Assembly: GCF_001879715.1 (NCBI RefSeq)
Contig: NZ_MNBW01000010.1
Coordinates: 98,033-162,032 of the forward strand
From: Nioella nitratireducens
GTDB lineage: Bacteria > Pseudomonadota > Alphaproteobacteria > Rhodobacterales > Rhodobacteraceae
Direction: 5' to 3'
DNA length: 64,000 nucleotides
The position numbers and the translations under genes were made by a program. Position 1 is the stretch's first letter. Each line of letters starts with the position of its first letter. The notes below the pieces were generated by a model that made no database searches, had not been told where the DNA came from, and worked only from the letters and a program-made list of their open reading frames with translations. This document shows positions 8,587 through 17,818 of this stretch, in pieces.

Positions 8587-9213
8587 ATGGCCAATAACGA
8601 CCCGTTCAATTTCGATCTGCGCGTCTCGACGGACAAGAAAAAGCGCCGCACCGGGCGGCGCGGAATGTCAGGCGCCTTCGAAACGTCGCAGCGGCAATGC
8701 GAGCACCCCGGATGCGAGGAAGCCGGCCAATACCGCGCGCCCAAGGCGCCGGACGTGTTGGATGACTATTACTGGTTCTGCAAGGACCACGTGCGCGAAT
8801 ACAATCTCAAATGGAACTTCTTCGAAGGCACCACCGAAGCCGAGATGGAAGCGCAGATGGAACGCGACCGCGTCTGGGACCGCCCCACCAAGACGTTCAA
8901 GAAATCGGTCGAGGAACGGGCCTGGTCGCGGCTTGGCGTCGACGATCCGCATCAGGTTCTGGGTGGAAACGCCACCCGCAATCCCGGTAAAGGCGCCAGC
9001 AATGGCCGCCGCCTGCCGCCCACCGAACGCCGCGCGATCGAGATACTGGAGGCCAAGGATCACTGGACCAAGGCCGAGGTCCGCAAGGCCTACAAGGCGT
9101 TGATCAAGGTGCTGCATCCCGACATGAACGGCGGCGACCGCAGCCAGGAAGAACAGCTGCAAGAGGTGGTCTGGGCATGGGATCAGATCAAGGACAGTCG
9201 CAACTTCAAATAG
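8587..9213 (+). CDS. J-domain (DnaJ-like) protein
   Basis: A 208-residue protein with an unusual layout. The N-terminal part has a possible zinc-binding cluster (CEHPGCEEAG then FCKDH). The J-domain is at the C-terminus, from about residue 150, with the diagnostic HPD in KVLHPDMNGG. Such proteins stimulate DnaK ATPase; the rest of the chain probably chooses the client (inference). It lacks the Gly/Phe and zinc-finger order of true DnaJ, so it is a specialised co-chaperone. It is divergent from bolA and ends before a strong hairpin. Confidence 0.88.
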   Translation: MANNDPFNFDLRVSTDKKKRRTGRRGMSGAFETSQRQCEHPGCEEAGQYRAPKAPDVLDDYYWFCKDHVREYNLKWNFFEGTTEAEMEAQMERDRVWDRPTKTFKKSVEERAWSRLGVDDPHQVLGGNATRNPGKGASNGRRLPPTERRAIEILEAKDHWTKAEVRKAYKALIKVLHPDMNGGDRSQEEQLQEVVWAWDQIKDSRNFK

Positions 9214-9243
9214 GCCCTGTCCCGTCTTGCCCGTCTTGGCGCA

Positions 9244-9286
9244 GGCAAAGCCCCGCACCGACATGCCGTCGCTGCGGGGCTTTGCC
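9244..9286. terminator. terminator hairpin between convergent genes
   Basis: GGCAAAGCCCCGCA (9244-9257) pairs perfectly with TGCGGGGCTTTGCC (9273-9286). It lies between the J-domain gene and the convergent SIMPL gene and can act in both directions. There is no long T-run. Confidence 0.75.
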
Positions 9287-9312
9287 ATGGCGCGTGGCCA
9301 TGTGACGACAGG

Positions 9313-9996
9313 CTACTCGATCTCGTAGGTGATCGTCACCTGTGCGCTCACCGATACCGTGCCTTGCGCCACCGGCACGTTCATCACCGGCATCGCCATG
9401 GTGTCGGCCCGCATCACCGGAGACGAGGTGCCACCCTCGGAAATGCCGACAACGCGCCGGATCTCGACCCCGGCCGCCTCGGCATAAAGCTCGGCCCGCG
9501 CCATCGCGTCGGCCACCGCCGCGCGCCGCGCCTCATCCTGCACCGGCGACGGGTCTTCCAATCCGAACTCGATCCCGTTGAAGTCATTGGCCCCCGCGCG
9601 GGCCACGGCATCCAGAACGCCACCAAGACTGTCGAGGTCCATCACCTGCACCGACAAGGCATTGCTGACCTCGTATCCCTCGATCCGCGCCGGGTCTTGC
9701 GAATCGTAGCTGCGGTTGGTCCAGATCGGGTCGATCTGAAAGCGGCTGGTCTGCATGTCCCCGGACGCGACCCCGGCGCGCGACAGGACTGACAAAACAC
9801 GTTCCAGTTGTGCGCTGTTCTGCTCCAGCGCCCGTGCCGCCGCCACGTCATGCGTAACAACCCCCACCCGGATCGTGGCCATGTCGGGGGCTGCGGCCAC
9901 CTCTGCGCGGCCTGTGACCACCATTGTCGCCATGTCTGCGGCCATGGCCGGTGCGGCCAGTGTCAGAACCGCCAATGCGACTGCAATCTTTTTCAT
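9313..9996 (-). CDS. SIMPL domain (DUF541) periplasmic protein
   Basis: A 227-residue exported protein. Residues 1-19 form a signal peptide with cleavage near APAMA-AD. The rest is a SIMPL/DUF541 domain, recognisable from VTGRAEVAAAPDMATIRVGV at the start and the YEVSNALSVQV strand in the middle. E. coli YggE is the best known relative and is linked to oxidative stress, but the family's biochemical role is unsettled. The gene is convergent with the J-domain gene and divergent from the large gene at 10163. Confidence 0.88.
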   Translation of the reverse strand: MKKIAVALAVLTLAAPAMAADMATMVVTGRAEVAAAPDMATIRVGVVTHDVAAARALEQNSAQLERVLSVLSRAGVASGDMQTSRFQIDPIWTNRSYDSQDPARIEGYEVSNALSVQVMDLDSLGGVLDAVARAGANDFNGIEFGLEDPSPVQDEARRAAVADAMARAELYAEAAGVEIRRVVGISEGGTSSPVMRADTMAMPVMNVPVAQGTVSVSAQVTITYEIE

Positions 9997-10047
9997 CCTC
10001 GAACTTTCCTTTTGAAGTTGGATAGGAACAGCTTAGGATAAATTCCG

Positions 10048-10086
10048 CCCACCCGCAGCCGGCGCGGGTGGGTCGGGTTTTTTCCG
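10048..10086 (+). other. GC hairpin plus T-run in the leader of the gene at 10163
   Basis: CCCACCCGC (10048-10056) pairs with GCGGGTGGG (10064-10072), and a six-T run follows at 10078-10083. It looks like an intrinsic terminator, but on the plus strand there is no upstream gene for it to end. A possible sigma70-like promoter (TTGAAG 10012, TAGGAT 10034) lies immediately before. It may be a leader hairpin or attenuator for the next gene. Confidence 0.45.
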
Positions 10087-10162
10087 GCGGCTTTCTGCTA
10101 TAAGGCCGAGGATCGAACGGGAACCCGGTGTATATGGGAGGCCCGGACCGGCAGAGGGTTGC

Positions 10163-13100
10163 ATGGCACCACAATTCGCGTTGTTCCTTTCGCCCGAGGG
10201 GATCGCCCTTGCGCATCGCCAGACGGCTGGCCATTGGGCCGTGCTCGGCGACACTCCGCTTGACGTGCCCGATCTGGGCGCGGCCCTTGTCGTGTTGCGC
10301 AAACTGGCGCAGGAACGGGTCGAGGGCGATCTGCCGACACTGGTGGTCTTGCCCGACGATCAGGTGCTTTATACCTCGCTCACCGCACCCGGCCCGGACG
10401 AGGCGGAGCGGCTTGAACAGATCCGCACCGGGCTGGAGGGGCTGACTCCCTACGATGTCGCCGATCTGGCCTTCGACTTCGTGCCGCTGGAGCCTGTCGA
10501 GGATGGCCGGGTCAAGCTGGCCGTGGTGGCCGACGAGACCTTGGAGGAAGCCCGCGCCTTCGCCGTCGAACACGGGTTCACGCCGGTTGGCCTGGCGGCG
10601 CGGCCACTGGACAACCGCTATCCCACCATCGCCCATTTTGACCGCAGCCTGCCGTGGCTCGACGAGGTTCCGGATATCGAATTCGGGCGGGACACCTGGC
10701 AAAAGCCCAAACCCCCCGAACCGGAGCCCGCCGCAGATGAGGCCAGCGACGCCGGTGACGACACCGTGCCTGCCACCGAGGCCGCAAAAGACCCCGCCCA
10801 AACCGGCGAGGCTGCGCCGCTTGATGCGCCCATGGCAGAGCCTGACCCTGCCGAGGAGAACGCCACCGATACGGACGGGTCGCTGGCGAAGGCCACCGCA
10901 CAGGCAGGCGTACCGCCCGGCGAAAGCATCATGGCCCCGCCGGGCACCCCCGACGCAAGCGGCGTCGACGAGACCTCGCTCAGCGCCCAATCCCGCCCAT
11001 CGGCCAGCACGTTGACCCTGCCCGCGTCTGCTGGTCTCGTCCGACCGACGTCGGACACGGCTTCCGCCGAAGACAGCGCCGCTGGCCAGCCCCCCGAGGC
11101 AGTGGACGCACCGCTGCAGATTCCGGCAGGCTTCGGCGCGGGCCGCAGCGCGACCGAGGGACAGCCCGGTGCGCTGGTCAGCCGCCGCCGCTCGCGCTTT
11201 GGGCCTGCTGCGGCCGACGACAGCCCGACCCTGCCCCGCACCACGCGAGACGACGGCGACGAAAACGCCCAGCCGACCTTTGGGCGCGGCAAGTCCAAGG
11301 ACAGCGACGACGAGGCCAAGGCCCCACGCGGCAAACGTGGCCGCAAAACCCCCAAGGCACCGGGCCGCCCGGCGCAGGCCGGGCCCGAGCCGAAAATGCC
11401 CCCGCTTGCGCGGCTCAAAACCGAAATAGAGACCCGCAAGGCAGAGACCAAAGACCCGCTGCCGCTGCCGACTCGCAAACCATTCGAAAAGCCGACCGCA
11501 GAGCCGCCTTCAAGCAGCAGCTTCAAGACGCGGGTCGCCAGTCTGGGGCGGCAAATTTCGGCAGGATCGGAAAAGGCCCAGACCAAGGCCCGCGACGCGG
11601 CGTCCGATGCCAAGGGAAAGCTCACCGGGCAGGGCGGCCTCCGGAACCGGCTGAAAGGCCTTGCACCGTCTCGAACGCCCAAAGCCAAGGACGGCGATGC
11701 CCCCAAGGCCACCCCCAAAAAGGCCGAGACCGAGATCACCCCGCCGCCCGTTGAAAAACCGGCGACGCCGGCCAAACCGGCGCAGGACAAGGGCCGCCGT
11801 GGCGGGCTTGGGCTGCGCGGGCGCAAGGGCGCGCCCAAGGGGCCGCTCGACGCCGCTGCCCGCGATGCTCTGGCCGAGGTGATCACGCCCCCAACCGCCG
11901 CGCCGCCCCCGACCGCCGCGCCCGAACGCACACGCTTTGACACCTCGCGCGGTCGCCGCAAGACGCAGGAAATCTCGGAAGCGGACGCGCCGATCCTCGG
12001 CGGCCTGCTGGCACGCGGGTCCATCGCCACGCAGCGCGGGCCATCGCTGCGCGGCGGGCTGATCCTGACGCTCATCCTGCTCGCCGTGCTTGCCCTGGCC
12101 GGGTTGTGGGCAGTGTTCTACCTGCCCGAAACGGCGCTTGGCCGCTGGATGGGGCTGACGCCCGAAGACGACCCTGTGGTCATTGCTGAAACCGCGCCCA
12201 ACGGCCTCGCCCCGCCGGAACCGGGGGCCACGACGCCCTCGGCCGAGCCTGACTCGCCGATGGACCTCGGGAGTATTGCACCTGACGCGGTTTTGCCCGG
12301 CCCGATCACAACGGCACCGGACGCCCCCGACCTGCTGCCCGATATCGACGCGCCGCTGGATCTGGACCCTGCCCCGGTCACGGGCCCGCCGGTCGATCCT
12401 GAAACGCTGCTGCCGTCAGAGGAAGAAAACGCCAATTTCTATGCCCGCACCGGGGTTTGGCAACGTCCCCCGGTCCTGACGCTGCCCACCCCCGACACCA
12501 ATATCGCCGATGACGTGATCTTCGCCGGGCTCGACCCGCATGTGAACAGCCACGACGCCATTGCGCTGGCCGCTTCCGGCCCGCTGCCCTCCGCCATGCG
12601 CCCCGCTGGCCTCGAGCCGCCGCTGGCCCCGGAAATGCAAGTCGCCCTGAACCCCGAGGATCTCGTCGATCCCAGCCCCGATGGCACCCTCGCCCCCTAT
12701 GGCGTGCTGATCTATTCCGGCCCGCCCGGTGTCCTGCCCGAACCGCGCCCGACCGACGCACCGGCAGTCTTGGCCGCCGCCGCGGCAGAAGCCGCCGTTC
12801 AAGCCGATGCCGACGCCCAAGCCGAGGCCACCGCCGCCGACGCAGTGACCGCCGGGGCGGTCCAAACGGCGCTGTTGCAATCCTTCCGGCCTGACACGCG
12901 GCCTAACGATCTGGTCGAACAGCAGGAACGTTACGTCCTTGGCGGCATCACCTATGACGAACTGGCCGCGATCCGCCCCGAAGGCCGCCCACAATCCCTA
13001 CAGGAACAGGCAGCCGCCGAGGCCGCCGTCGATGCGACGCCCGGCGACATTACCGACGCCAGCACTCTTGCGGTGGCGGTATCCTATATCCCGCGGACCC

Positions 13101-13450
13101 GCCCCTCGAATATCGAGGCGATGGTGGCCGCCGCCCGCGCCGCCGGAAACGTTCCGCCCGATGCCGACACGGCGACGTCCGACACCCTCCAGCCGGACAT
13201 CCCAAGCTCGGCCTCGGTGACCCGCGCCGCCACCGAGGAAAACGCCATCAACCTGCGCAACGTGAACCTGATCGGTGTCACCGGCGCATCCGGGGCCCGC
13301 CGCGCGTTGATCCGCTTGCCCACGGGCCGGTTCGTGACTGTCGAGGTGGGTGATCGGCTCGATGGCGGGCAGGTTGCCGCGATCGGAGAGGACACGCTGC
13401 AATACGTGAAACGCGGGCGCACCATCACCCTCGAAGTGCCTGCGGGCTGA
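10163..13450 (+). CDS. 1095-residue single-span protein with PilM/GspL-like start and GspC/PilP-like end
   Basis: A very long protein in three parts. Residues 1 to about 170 form an ordered cytoplasmic domain with ALFLSPEGIAL and LVVLPDDQVLYTSL, which recalls the start of GspL/PilM actin-like proteins (weak resemblance). About 175-625 is low-complexity Ala/Pro/Lys/Glu sequence. A membrane helix lies near 633-656 (LILTLILLAVLALAGLW). A second disordered stretch follows outside, and residues about 1025-1093 form a compact domain (NVNLIGVTG, then RFVTVEVGDRLDGGQVAAI) of the kind seen in GspC/PilP. Homologues in Rhodobacterales are often mislabelled as initiation factor 2. No secretion or pilus genes lie nearby. 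Role unknown; a trans-envelope scaffold is a reasonable guess. Confidence 0.8.
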   Translation: MAPQFALFLSPEGIALAHRQTAGHWAVLGDTPLDVPDLGAALVVLRKLAQERVEGDLPTLVVLPDDQVLYTSLTAPGPDEAERLEQIRTGLEGLTPYDVADLAFDFVPLEPVEDGRVKLAVVADETLEEARAFAVEHGFTPVGLAARPLDNRYPTIAHFDRSLPWLDEVPDIEFGRDTWQKPKPPEPEPAADEASDAGDDTVPATEAAKDPAQTGEAAPLDAPMAEPDPAEENATDTDGSLAKATAQAGVPPGESIMAPPGTPDASGVDETSLSAQSRPSASTLTLPASAGLVRPTSDTASAEDSAAGQPPEAVDAPLQIPAGFGAGRSATEGQPGALVSRRRSRFGPAAADDSPTLPRTTRDDGDENAQPTFGRGKSKDSDDEAKAPRGKRGRKTPKAPGRPAQAGPEPKMPPLARLKTEIETRKAETKDPLPLPTRKPFEKPTAEPPSSSSFKTRVASLGRQISAGSEKAQTKARDAASDAKGKLTGQGGLRNRLKGLAPSRTPKAKDGDAPKATPKKAETEITPPPVEKPATPAKPAQDKGRRGGLGLRGRKGAPKGPLDAAARDALAEVITPPTAAPPPTAAPERTRFDTSRGRRKTQEISEADAPILGGLLARGSIATQRGPSLRGGLILTLILLAVLALAGLWAVFYLPETALGRWMGLTPEDDPVVIAETAPNGLAPPEPGATTPSAEPDSPMDLGSIAPDAVLPGPITTAPDAPDLLPDIDAPLDLDPAPVTGPPVDPETLLPSEEENANFYARTGVWQRPPVLTLPTPDTNIADDVIFAGLDPHVNSHDAIALAASGPLPSAMRPAGLEPPLAPEMQVALNPEDLVDPSPDGTLAPYGVLIYSGPPGVLPEPRPTDAPAVLAAAAAEAAVQADADAQAEATAADAVTAGAVQTALLQSFRPDTRPNDLVEQQERYVLGGITYDELAAIRPEGRPQSLQEQAAAEAAVDATPGDITDASTLAVAVSYIPRTRPSNIEAMVAAARAAGNVPPDADTATSDTLQPDIPSSASVTRAATEENAINLRNVNLIGVTGASGARRALIRLPTGRFVTVEVGDRLDGGQVAAIGEDTLQYVKRGRTITLEVPAG

Positions 13451-13454
13451 TTGA

Positions 13455-14840
13455 CTAAAGCAGCACCGCCGCCGCCAGCCCGAGAAACGCAAAGAACCCA
13501 ACCACGTCGGTCACGGTGGTCACGAAGGCCCCCGAGGCCAGGGCGGGGTCGATTTCCAGCCGATCCAGCACCACCGGGATCAGAATGCCCGCCAACCCGG
13601 CAATGACGAGGTTGATGACCATCGCCACCGCGATCACCGCGCCAAGCGCCAGCGAGCCGAACCAGAACAGCCCGACCGCGCCCATGACGGCGGCGAAAAC
13701 CAGCCCGTTGATCAGGCCAACGCTGGCCTCGCGCATGACCACCCGCATCAGGTTCGATCCGGTCAAGTCCTTGGTGGCAATGGCGCGCACGGCGACCGTC
13801 AGGCTTTGCGTGCCCGCATTGCCCCCCATCGAGGCCACGATCGGCATCAACACCGCCAGCGCCACGAATTGCGCAATCGTATCCTCGAATTGCGCAATGA
13901 CCAGCGAGGCAAGGATGGCCGTGATCAGGTTCACGAACAGCCACGGAAAACGCTGCTTGGTGGTCTCGAAAACACGGTCCGACAGGCTGCCTTCGCCCAC
14001 ACCGGCGAGGCGCAGGATGTCTTCCTCGGCCTCTTCGTCGAGCACGGCCATGGCGTCGTCGATGGTGATCACCCCCACCAGCCGCCCGTCATCGTCGACG
14101 ACCGGCGCGGATATCAGGTGATACTGGTTGAACGCATAGGCCACATCCGCCTCGGGCTGGCTGACCGGGATGACCATGAAGATCTCTTCGACCAGATCCT
14201 TGAGTCTCACGGTCCGCCCCGTCGACAAAAGCCGCCCAAGCGTGACATTGCCCACCGGTTTCATGCGCGGATCGACGAGGATCACGTGGTAGAATTGATC
14301 CGGCAATTCGGTGGTTTCGGCGCGCAGGTAGTCGATGGTCTGGCCCACGGTCCAGAAATCCGGCACCCGCACAACTTCGCGCTGCATCAAACGACCGGCG
14401 GAATATTCCGGGTAGCTCAGCGCCTCTTGCACGGCCGCCCGGTCGGCGGCGTCAAGTGCACTCAGGATCGCGGTCTGCTGATCCTGTTCAAGGTCTTCCA
14501 GAAGATCGACGACATCGTCGCTTTCCAGATCGCGCACCGCTTCGGCCAGTTGCAGCGCCGGCAGCAGTTCGATCACATCCTCCCGGATGCCCTCGTCCAG
14601 TTCCGACAGCACTTCGCCGTCGATGCCTTCGCTCCAGACCAAAAGAAGCGCAGCCCGTTCGCCATGCGACATCTGTTCAAGAAGGTCGGCGATGTCAGCC
14701 GGGTGCAGCGGTTCGAAAAGGGCCTTGATCCTGTCGGTATCTGTCGCCTCGATAGCCTCCAGAACATTGTCATAGAGCGACGCGTCGAGCGCATAGGCGT
14801 CGTCCTGCGGCTCCGGTTTCTGGAGGTCTTCTATCGCCAT
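13455..14840 (-). CDS. mgtE: magnesium transporter MgtE
   Basis: Inner-membrane Mg2+ channel of about 461 residues. In order: the N-terminal superhelical domain (HPADIADLLEQ), two CBS domains that sense magnesium (around residues 130-260), the plug helix and five membrane helices. The MGGNAGTQSLT segment of the pore is intact. I start at ATG 14840; an in-frame GTG two codons earlier is possible. It is convergent with the large gene at 10163, with only four bases between the stops. Family members close when cytoplasmic magnesium is high. Confidence 0.95.
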   Translation of the reverse strand: MAIEDLQKPEPQDDAYALDASLYDNVLEAIEATDTDRIKALFEPLHPADIADLLEQMSHGERAALLLVWSEGIDGEVLSELDEGIREDVIELLPALQLAEAVRDLESDDVVDLLEDLEQDQQTAILSALDAADRAAVQEALSYPEYSAGRLMQREVVRVPDFWTVGQTIDYLRAETTELPDQFYHVILVDPRMKPVGNVTLGRLLSTGRTVRLKDLVEEIFMVIPVSQPEADVAYAFNQYHLISAPVVDDDGRLVGVITIDDAMAVLDEEAEEDILRLAGVGEGSLSDRVFETTKQRFPWLFVNLITAILASLVIAQFEDTIAQFVALAVLMPIVASMGGNAGTQSLTVAVRAIATKDLTGSNLMRVVMREASVGLINGLVFAAVMGAVGLFWFGSLALGAVIAVAMVINLVIAGLAGILIPVVLDRLEIDPALASGAFVTTVTDVVGFFAFLGLAAAVLL

Positions 14841-14935
14841 GCGCACCCGCCCTTAAGGTCTTTTCCGCTTTTTCGGATACTATAGAGACGGCGGGCAGGA
14901 TATGACAGGTGTGGAACCGACAAAGGACCCCGAAA

Positions 14936-16213
14936 ATGCGCGAAACCCTTTTGATCGGGCAAATCCTGACCTTTTCCGCCGATCCGTTTGTCGCGGGCCT
15001 GGACGCGGTCCATCATGACAGCCGGGGCGCGATCCTGGTCCGCGACGGCGCGATTGCCGCCACCGGCCCCGCCGACGCCCTGATCGCCCGGCACCCGCAG
15101 GCCGAGCGGGTGGATCACGGTCAAGGCCTGATCCTGCCGGGCTTTATCGACGCCCATGCCCATTACCCGCAAACCGGCATCATCGCCTCGTGGGGCAAGC
15201 GCCTGATCGACTGGCTGAACAGCTACACGTTCCCGGAAGAACTGCGTTTCAGTGACCCAGCCTATGCCGCCGAGGCCGCCGCCTGCTATTTCGACCTGAC
15301 GCTGGCCAATGGCACCACCACGGTGGCGAGCTACTGCACCATTCACCCCGAAAGCGTCGATGCCTATTTCAACGAGGCCAAAAAACGCGGGCTCCGCGCG
15401 CTTGGCGGCAAGACCTGCATGGACCGCAACGCGCCCGACGGCCTGCGTGACAGCGCCCAATCGGCCTATGACGACAGCAAGGCGCTGTTGGAAAAGTGGC
15501 ACGGGGTGGACCGCCTCGGGTATGTCATCACACCGCGTTTCTCGCCCACCTCCACGCCCGGGCAACTCTCTGCCCTCGGCACCCTCTGGGCCGAGCACCC
15601 AGAGTGCCTGATGCAGACCCATCTCAGCGAGCAGACCGACGAAATCGCCTGGGTAAAATCGCTTTTCCCCGAGGCGCGCGATTACCTCGACACCTACGAA
15701 GCGCACGAGCTTCTGGGCGCGGGCGGGCTTTATGGCCATGCGATTCACCTCGAACAGCGCGAAATCGACCGGTTGAGCGAGGTCGGCGCCGCCCTCGTTC
15801 ACTGCCCCACCTCCAACACTTTCATCGGCTCCGGGCTGTTCGACATGCGGCTTGCGGGGGCGCTTCGCGTGGGGCTGGCCACGGATACCGGGGGCGGCTC
15901 CAGCTTCTCGATGCTGCGCACGATGGCCGCAGCCTATGAAATCGGCCAGCTCAGGGGCAATCCGCTGCACCCGGCCCAACTCCTGTGGCTCGCCACCCAA
16001 GGCTCTGCCCGCGCGCTGCGCATCGACGACAAGGTGGGCCGCATCGCGCCGGGGATGGAGGCCGACCTCATCGTGCTCGACCTCGCCTCGACCCCGGGAA
16101 TCGCACAACGCAGCGCCCGCGCCGAAACGATTTGGGAGGCGGTCTTTCCCACGATCATGATGGGCGACGACCGCGCCATCGCTGCGACCTACGTGGCCGG
16201 AATGCGCGCCTGA
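14936..16213 (+). CDS. guaD: guanine deaminase
   Basis: Zinc amidohydrolase converting guanine to xanthine and ammonia in purine salvage or catabolism. PGFIDAHAHYPQTG holds the HxH zinc pair, and QTHLSEQTDE, YGHAIHLE and ATDTGGGSS supply the remaining metal and catalytic residues; length (425) and the WLNSYTFPEE segment fit guanine deaminase. I start at ATG 14936, preceded by AAGGA; an in-frame GTG at 14909 would add nine residues. It is convergent with a second deaminase gene for oxidised guanine, so this stretch handles both normal and damaged purine bases. Confidence 0.92.
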   Translation: MRETLLIGQILTFSADPFVAGLDAVHHDSRGAILVRDGAIAATGPADALIARHPQAERVDHGQGLILPGFIDAHAHYPQTGIIASWGKRLIDWLNSYTFPEELRFSDPAYAAEAAACYFDLTLANGTTTVASYCTIHPESVDAYFNEAKKRGLRALGGKTCMDRNAPDGLRDSAQSAYDDSKALLEKWHGVDRLGYVITPRFSPTSTPGQLSALGTLWAEHPECLMQTHLSEQTDEIAWVKSLFPEARDYLDTYEAHELLGAGGLYGHAIHLEQREIDRLSEVGAALVHCPTSNTFIGSGLFDMRLAGALRVGLATDTGGGSSFSMLRTMAAAYEIGQLRGNPLHPAQLLWLATQGSARALRIDDKVGRIAPGMEADLIVLDLASTPGIAQRSARAETIWEAVFPTIMMGDDRAIAATYVAGMRA

Positions 16214-16238
16214 TCCCTTCTTCTTGGTCGAAATACTC
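16214..16238 (+). repeat. CCTTCTTCTTGG...AAATACTC repeat, copy 1
   Basis: Starts directly after the guaD stop codon and reads CCCTTCTTCTTGG, three bases, then AAATACTC. The same element follows the stop of the acetyltransferase at 27728 and occurs on the minus strand at 56351. Confidence 0.8.
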
Positions 16239-16357
16239 AACTGAACCCGCGCATCAGGCCCGACCGCATTCGACTGCGGGCCGCAACCAACGGTCCATGG
16301 CAATGCGGCCCGGCGAAGGCTCCCCTTTCAAGGGGGGCTTGAGACGGGTCGCGCCCC

Positions 16358-17689
16358 TCACCCCATCAGGCGCGTTGCCAGCCGCCGTTGTCGTTCCAGC
16401 ACCATGGGCAGATCGAGGGTTGTCACCTGGCCGCCCGCCACCACCTGCCGTCCCTCGATGAAAAGATCGCGCACCTTGGCGGGCCCCGCCAGCAGGATCG
16501 CTGCGGCGTCCCAACTGCCCGCCGCCTCGACGCCGCGCAAATCCCAGACCGCAAGGTCCGCGCGCTTGCCCACGGCGATCTGGCCGCAATCGGGACGCCC
16601 CAGCACCTCGGCCCCGCCACGCGTGGCGATACGCAGCGCCTCTCGCGCGCTCATCGCGTCCGCCCCTTGCGACACCCGTTGCATCAGCATCGCCTGCCGC
16701 GCCTCGGCCACCAGATTTCCACTGTCATTCGAGGCAGATCCGTCGACGCCAAGCCCCACCCTGACGCCGGCATCGCGCATCGCCCGGACCGGCGCGATGC
16801 CAGATCCGAGGCGGCAATTGGAACAGGGACAATGGGCCACGCCTGTGTGGGATTTGGCGAAGAGGTCAATCTCTTGTCCATCCAGTTTCACACAATGGGC
16901 GTGCCAGACATCGGCGCCGGTCCAGCCCAGGTCTTCGGCATATTGCCCCGGCCGGCAGCCGAATTTTTCAAGGCTGTAAAGGATATCTTCATCGTTTTCC
17001 GCCAAATGGGTGTGCAACATCACCCCTTTGTCTCGGGCCAGGGCCGCGGCATCGCGCATCAGTTCACGACTGACAGAGAAAGGAGAACAGGGTGCAATCC
17101 CCACCCGGCACATCGCCCCTTCGGCCGGATCGTGGAACGCGTCGACAACACGGATACAATCCTGCAAGATCGCCTCTTCCCGCTCGACCAAGGCATCGGG
17201 CGGCAATCCGCCATCGCTTTCACCGATGCTCATCGCCCCGCGCGTGGGATGAAACCGCATGCCGATCAGACCCGCTGCCGCGATGGTATCGTCCAGCCGC
17301 GCGCCATTGGGATACAGATAGAGATGATCCGAGGTCAGCGTGCACCCCGACAGCATCAATTCGGCCATCCCGGTCAGGGCCGAAACATGCACTTCCTCGG
17401 GCCCGAAGCGTGACCAGATCGGGTAAAGCGTCTGCAACCAGCCAAACAGCAGGGCGTCCTGTGCTTCCGGCACCGCGCGGGTCAGGCTCTGATACAAGTG
17501 GTGATGCGTATTCACGAGGCCGGGCGTCACAAGGCAACCCTCGGCCAGATGCGCCTCGCCGCCGGTCAGGCCGGGACCGATTTCGGCGATCACCCCGTCC
17601 CGAATGCGGATATCGGCGCCCGAAAGCTCCGTGTTTCCGTCATCCATGGTCAGAATGCGATCGGCAGATTTGATGATGATATCGGACAT
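16358..17689 (-). CDS. 8-oxoguanine deaminase-like amidohydrolase
   Basis: Zinc amidohydrolase of 443 residues. Metal ligands are visible in NTHHHLYQ, LHTHLAENDED, HAHCVKL and GVDGSASND. The LYPIWSRFGPEEV and CTLTSDHLYLYPNG segments resemble the 8-oxoguanine deaminase branch, which turns 8-oxoguanine into urate; a hydroxydechloroatrazine-like activity is the alternative. It faces guaD across a 144-base gap holding one short repeat and a weak hairpin near 16317-16340. No export signal, so cytoplasmic. Confidence 0.85.
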   Translation of the reverse strand: MSDIIIKSADRILTMDDGNTELSGADIRIRDGVIAEIGPGLTGGEAHLAEGCLVTPGLVNTHHHLYQSLTRAVPEAQDALLFGWLQTLYPIWSRFGPEEVHVSALTGMAELMLSGCTLTSDHLYLYPNGARLDDTIAAAGLIGMRFHPTRGAMSIGESDGGLPPDALVEREEAILQDCIRVVDAFHDPAEGAMCRVGIAPCSPFSVSRELMRDAAALARDKGVMLHTHLAENDEDILYSLEKFGCRPGQYAEDLGWTGADVWHAHCVKLDGQEIDLFAKSHTGVAHCPCSNCRLGSGIAPVRAMRDAGVRVGLGVDGSASNDSGNLVAEARQAMLMQRVSQGADAMSAREALRIATRGGAEVLGRPDCGQIAVGKRADLAVWDLRGVEAAGSWDAAAILLAGPAKVRDLFIEGRQVVAGGQVTTLDLPMVLERQRRLATRLMG

Positions 17690-17818
17690 GGCAACCCTCT
17701 TCGCTCCGACGCCCGTTTCGGTGGAGGGAGGCGCGGCACCGACAGAAAGGGCAAAGGACTCGGGGGGATCGCCGCAGATGAGGCCAGCCTATCGCGGCCC
17801 GCCCGCGCGGCTCAAGCC

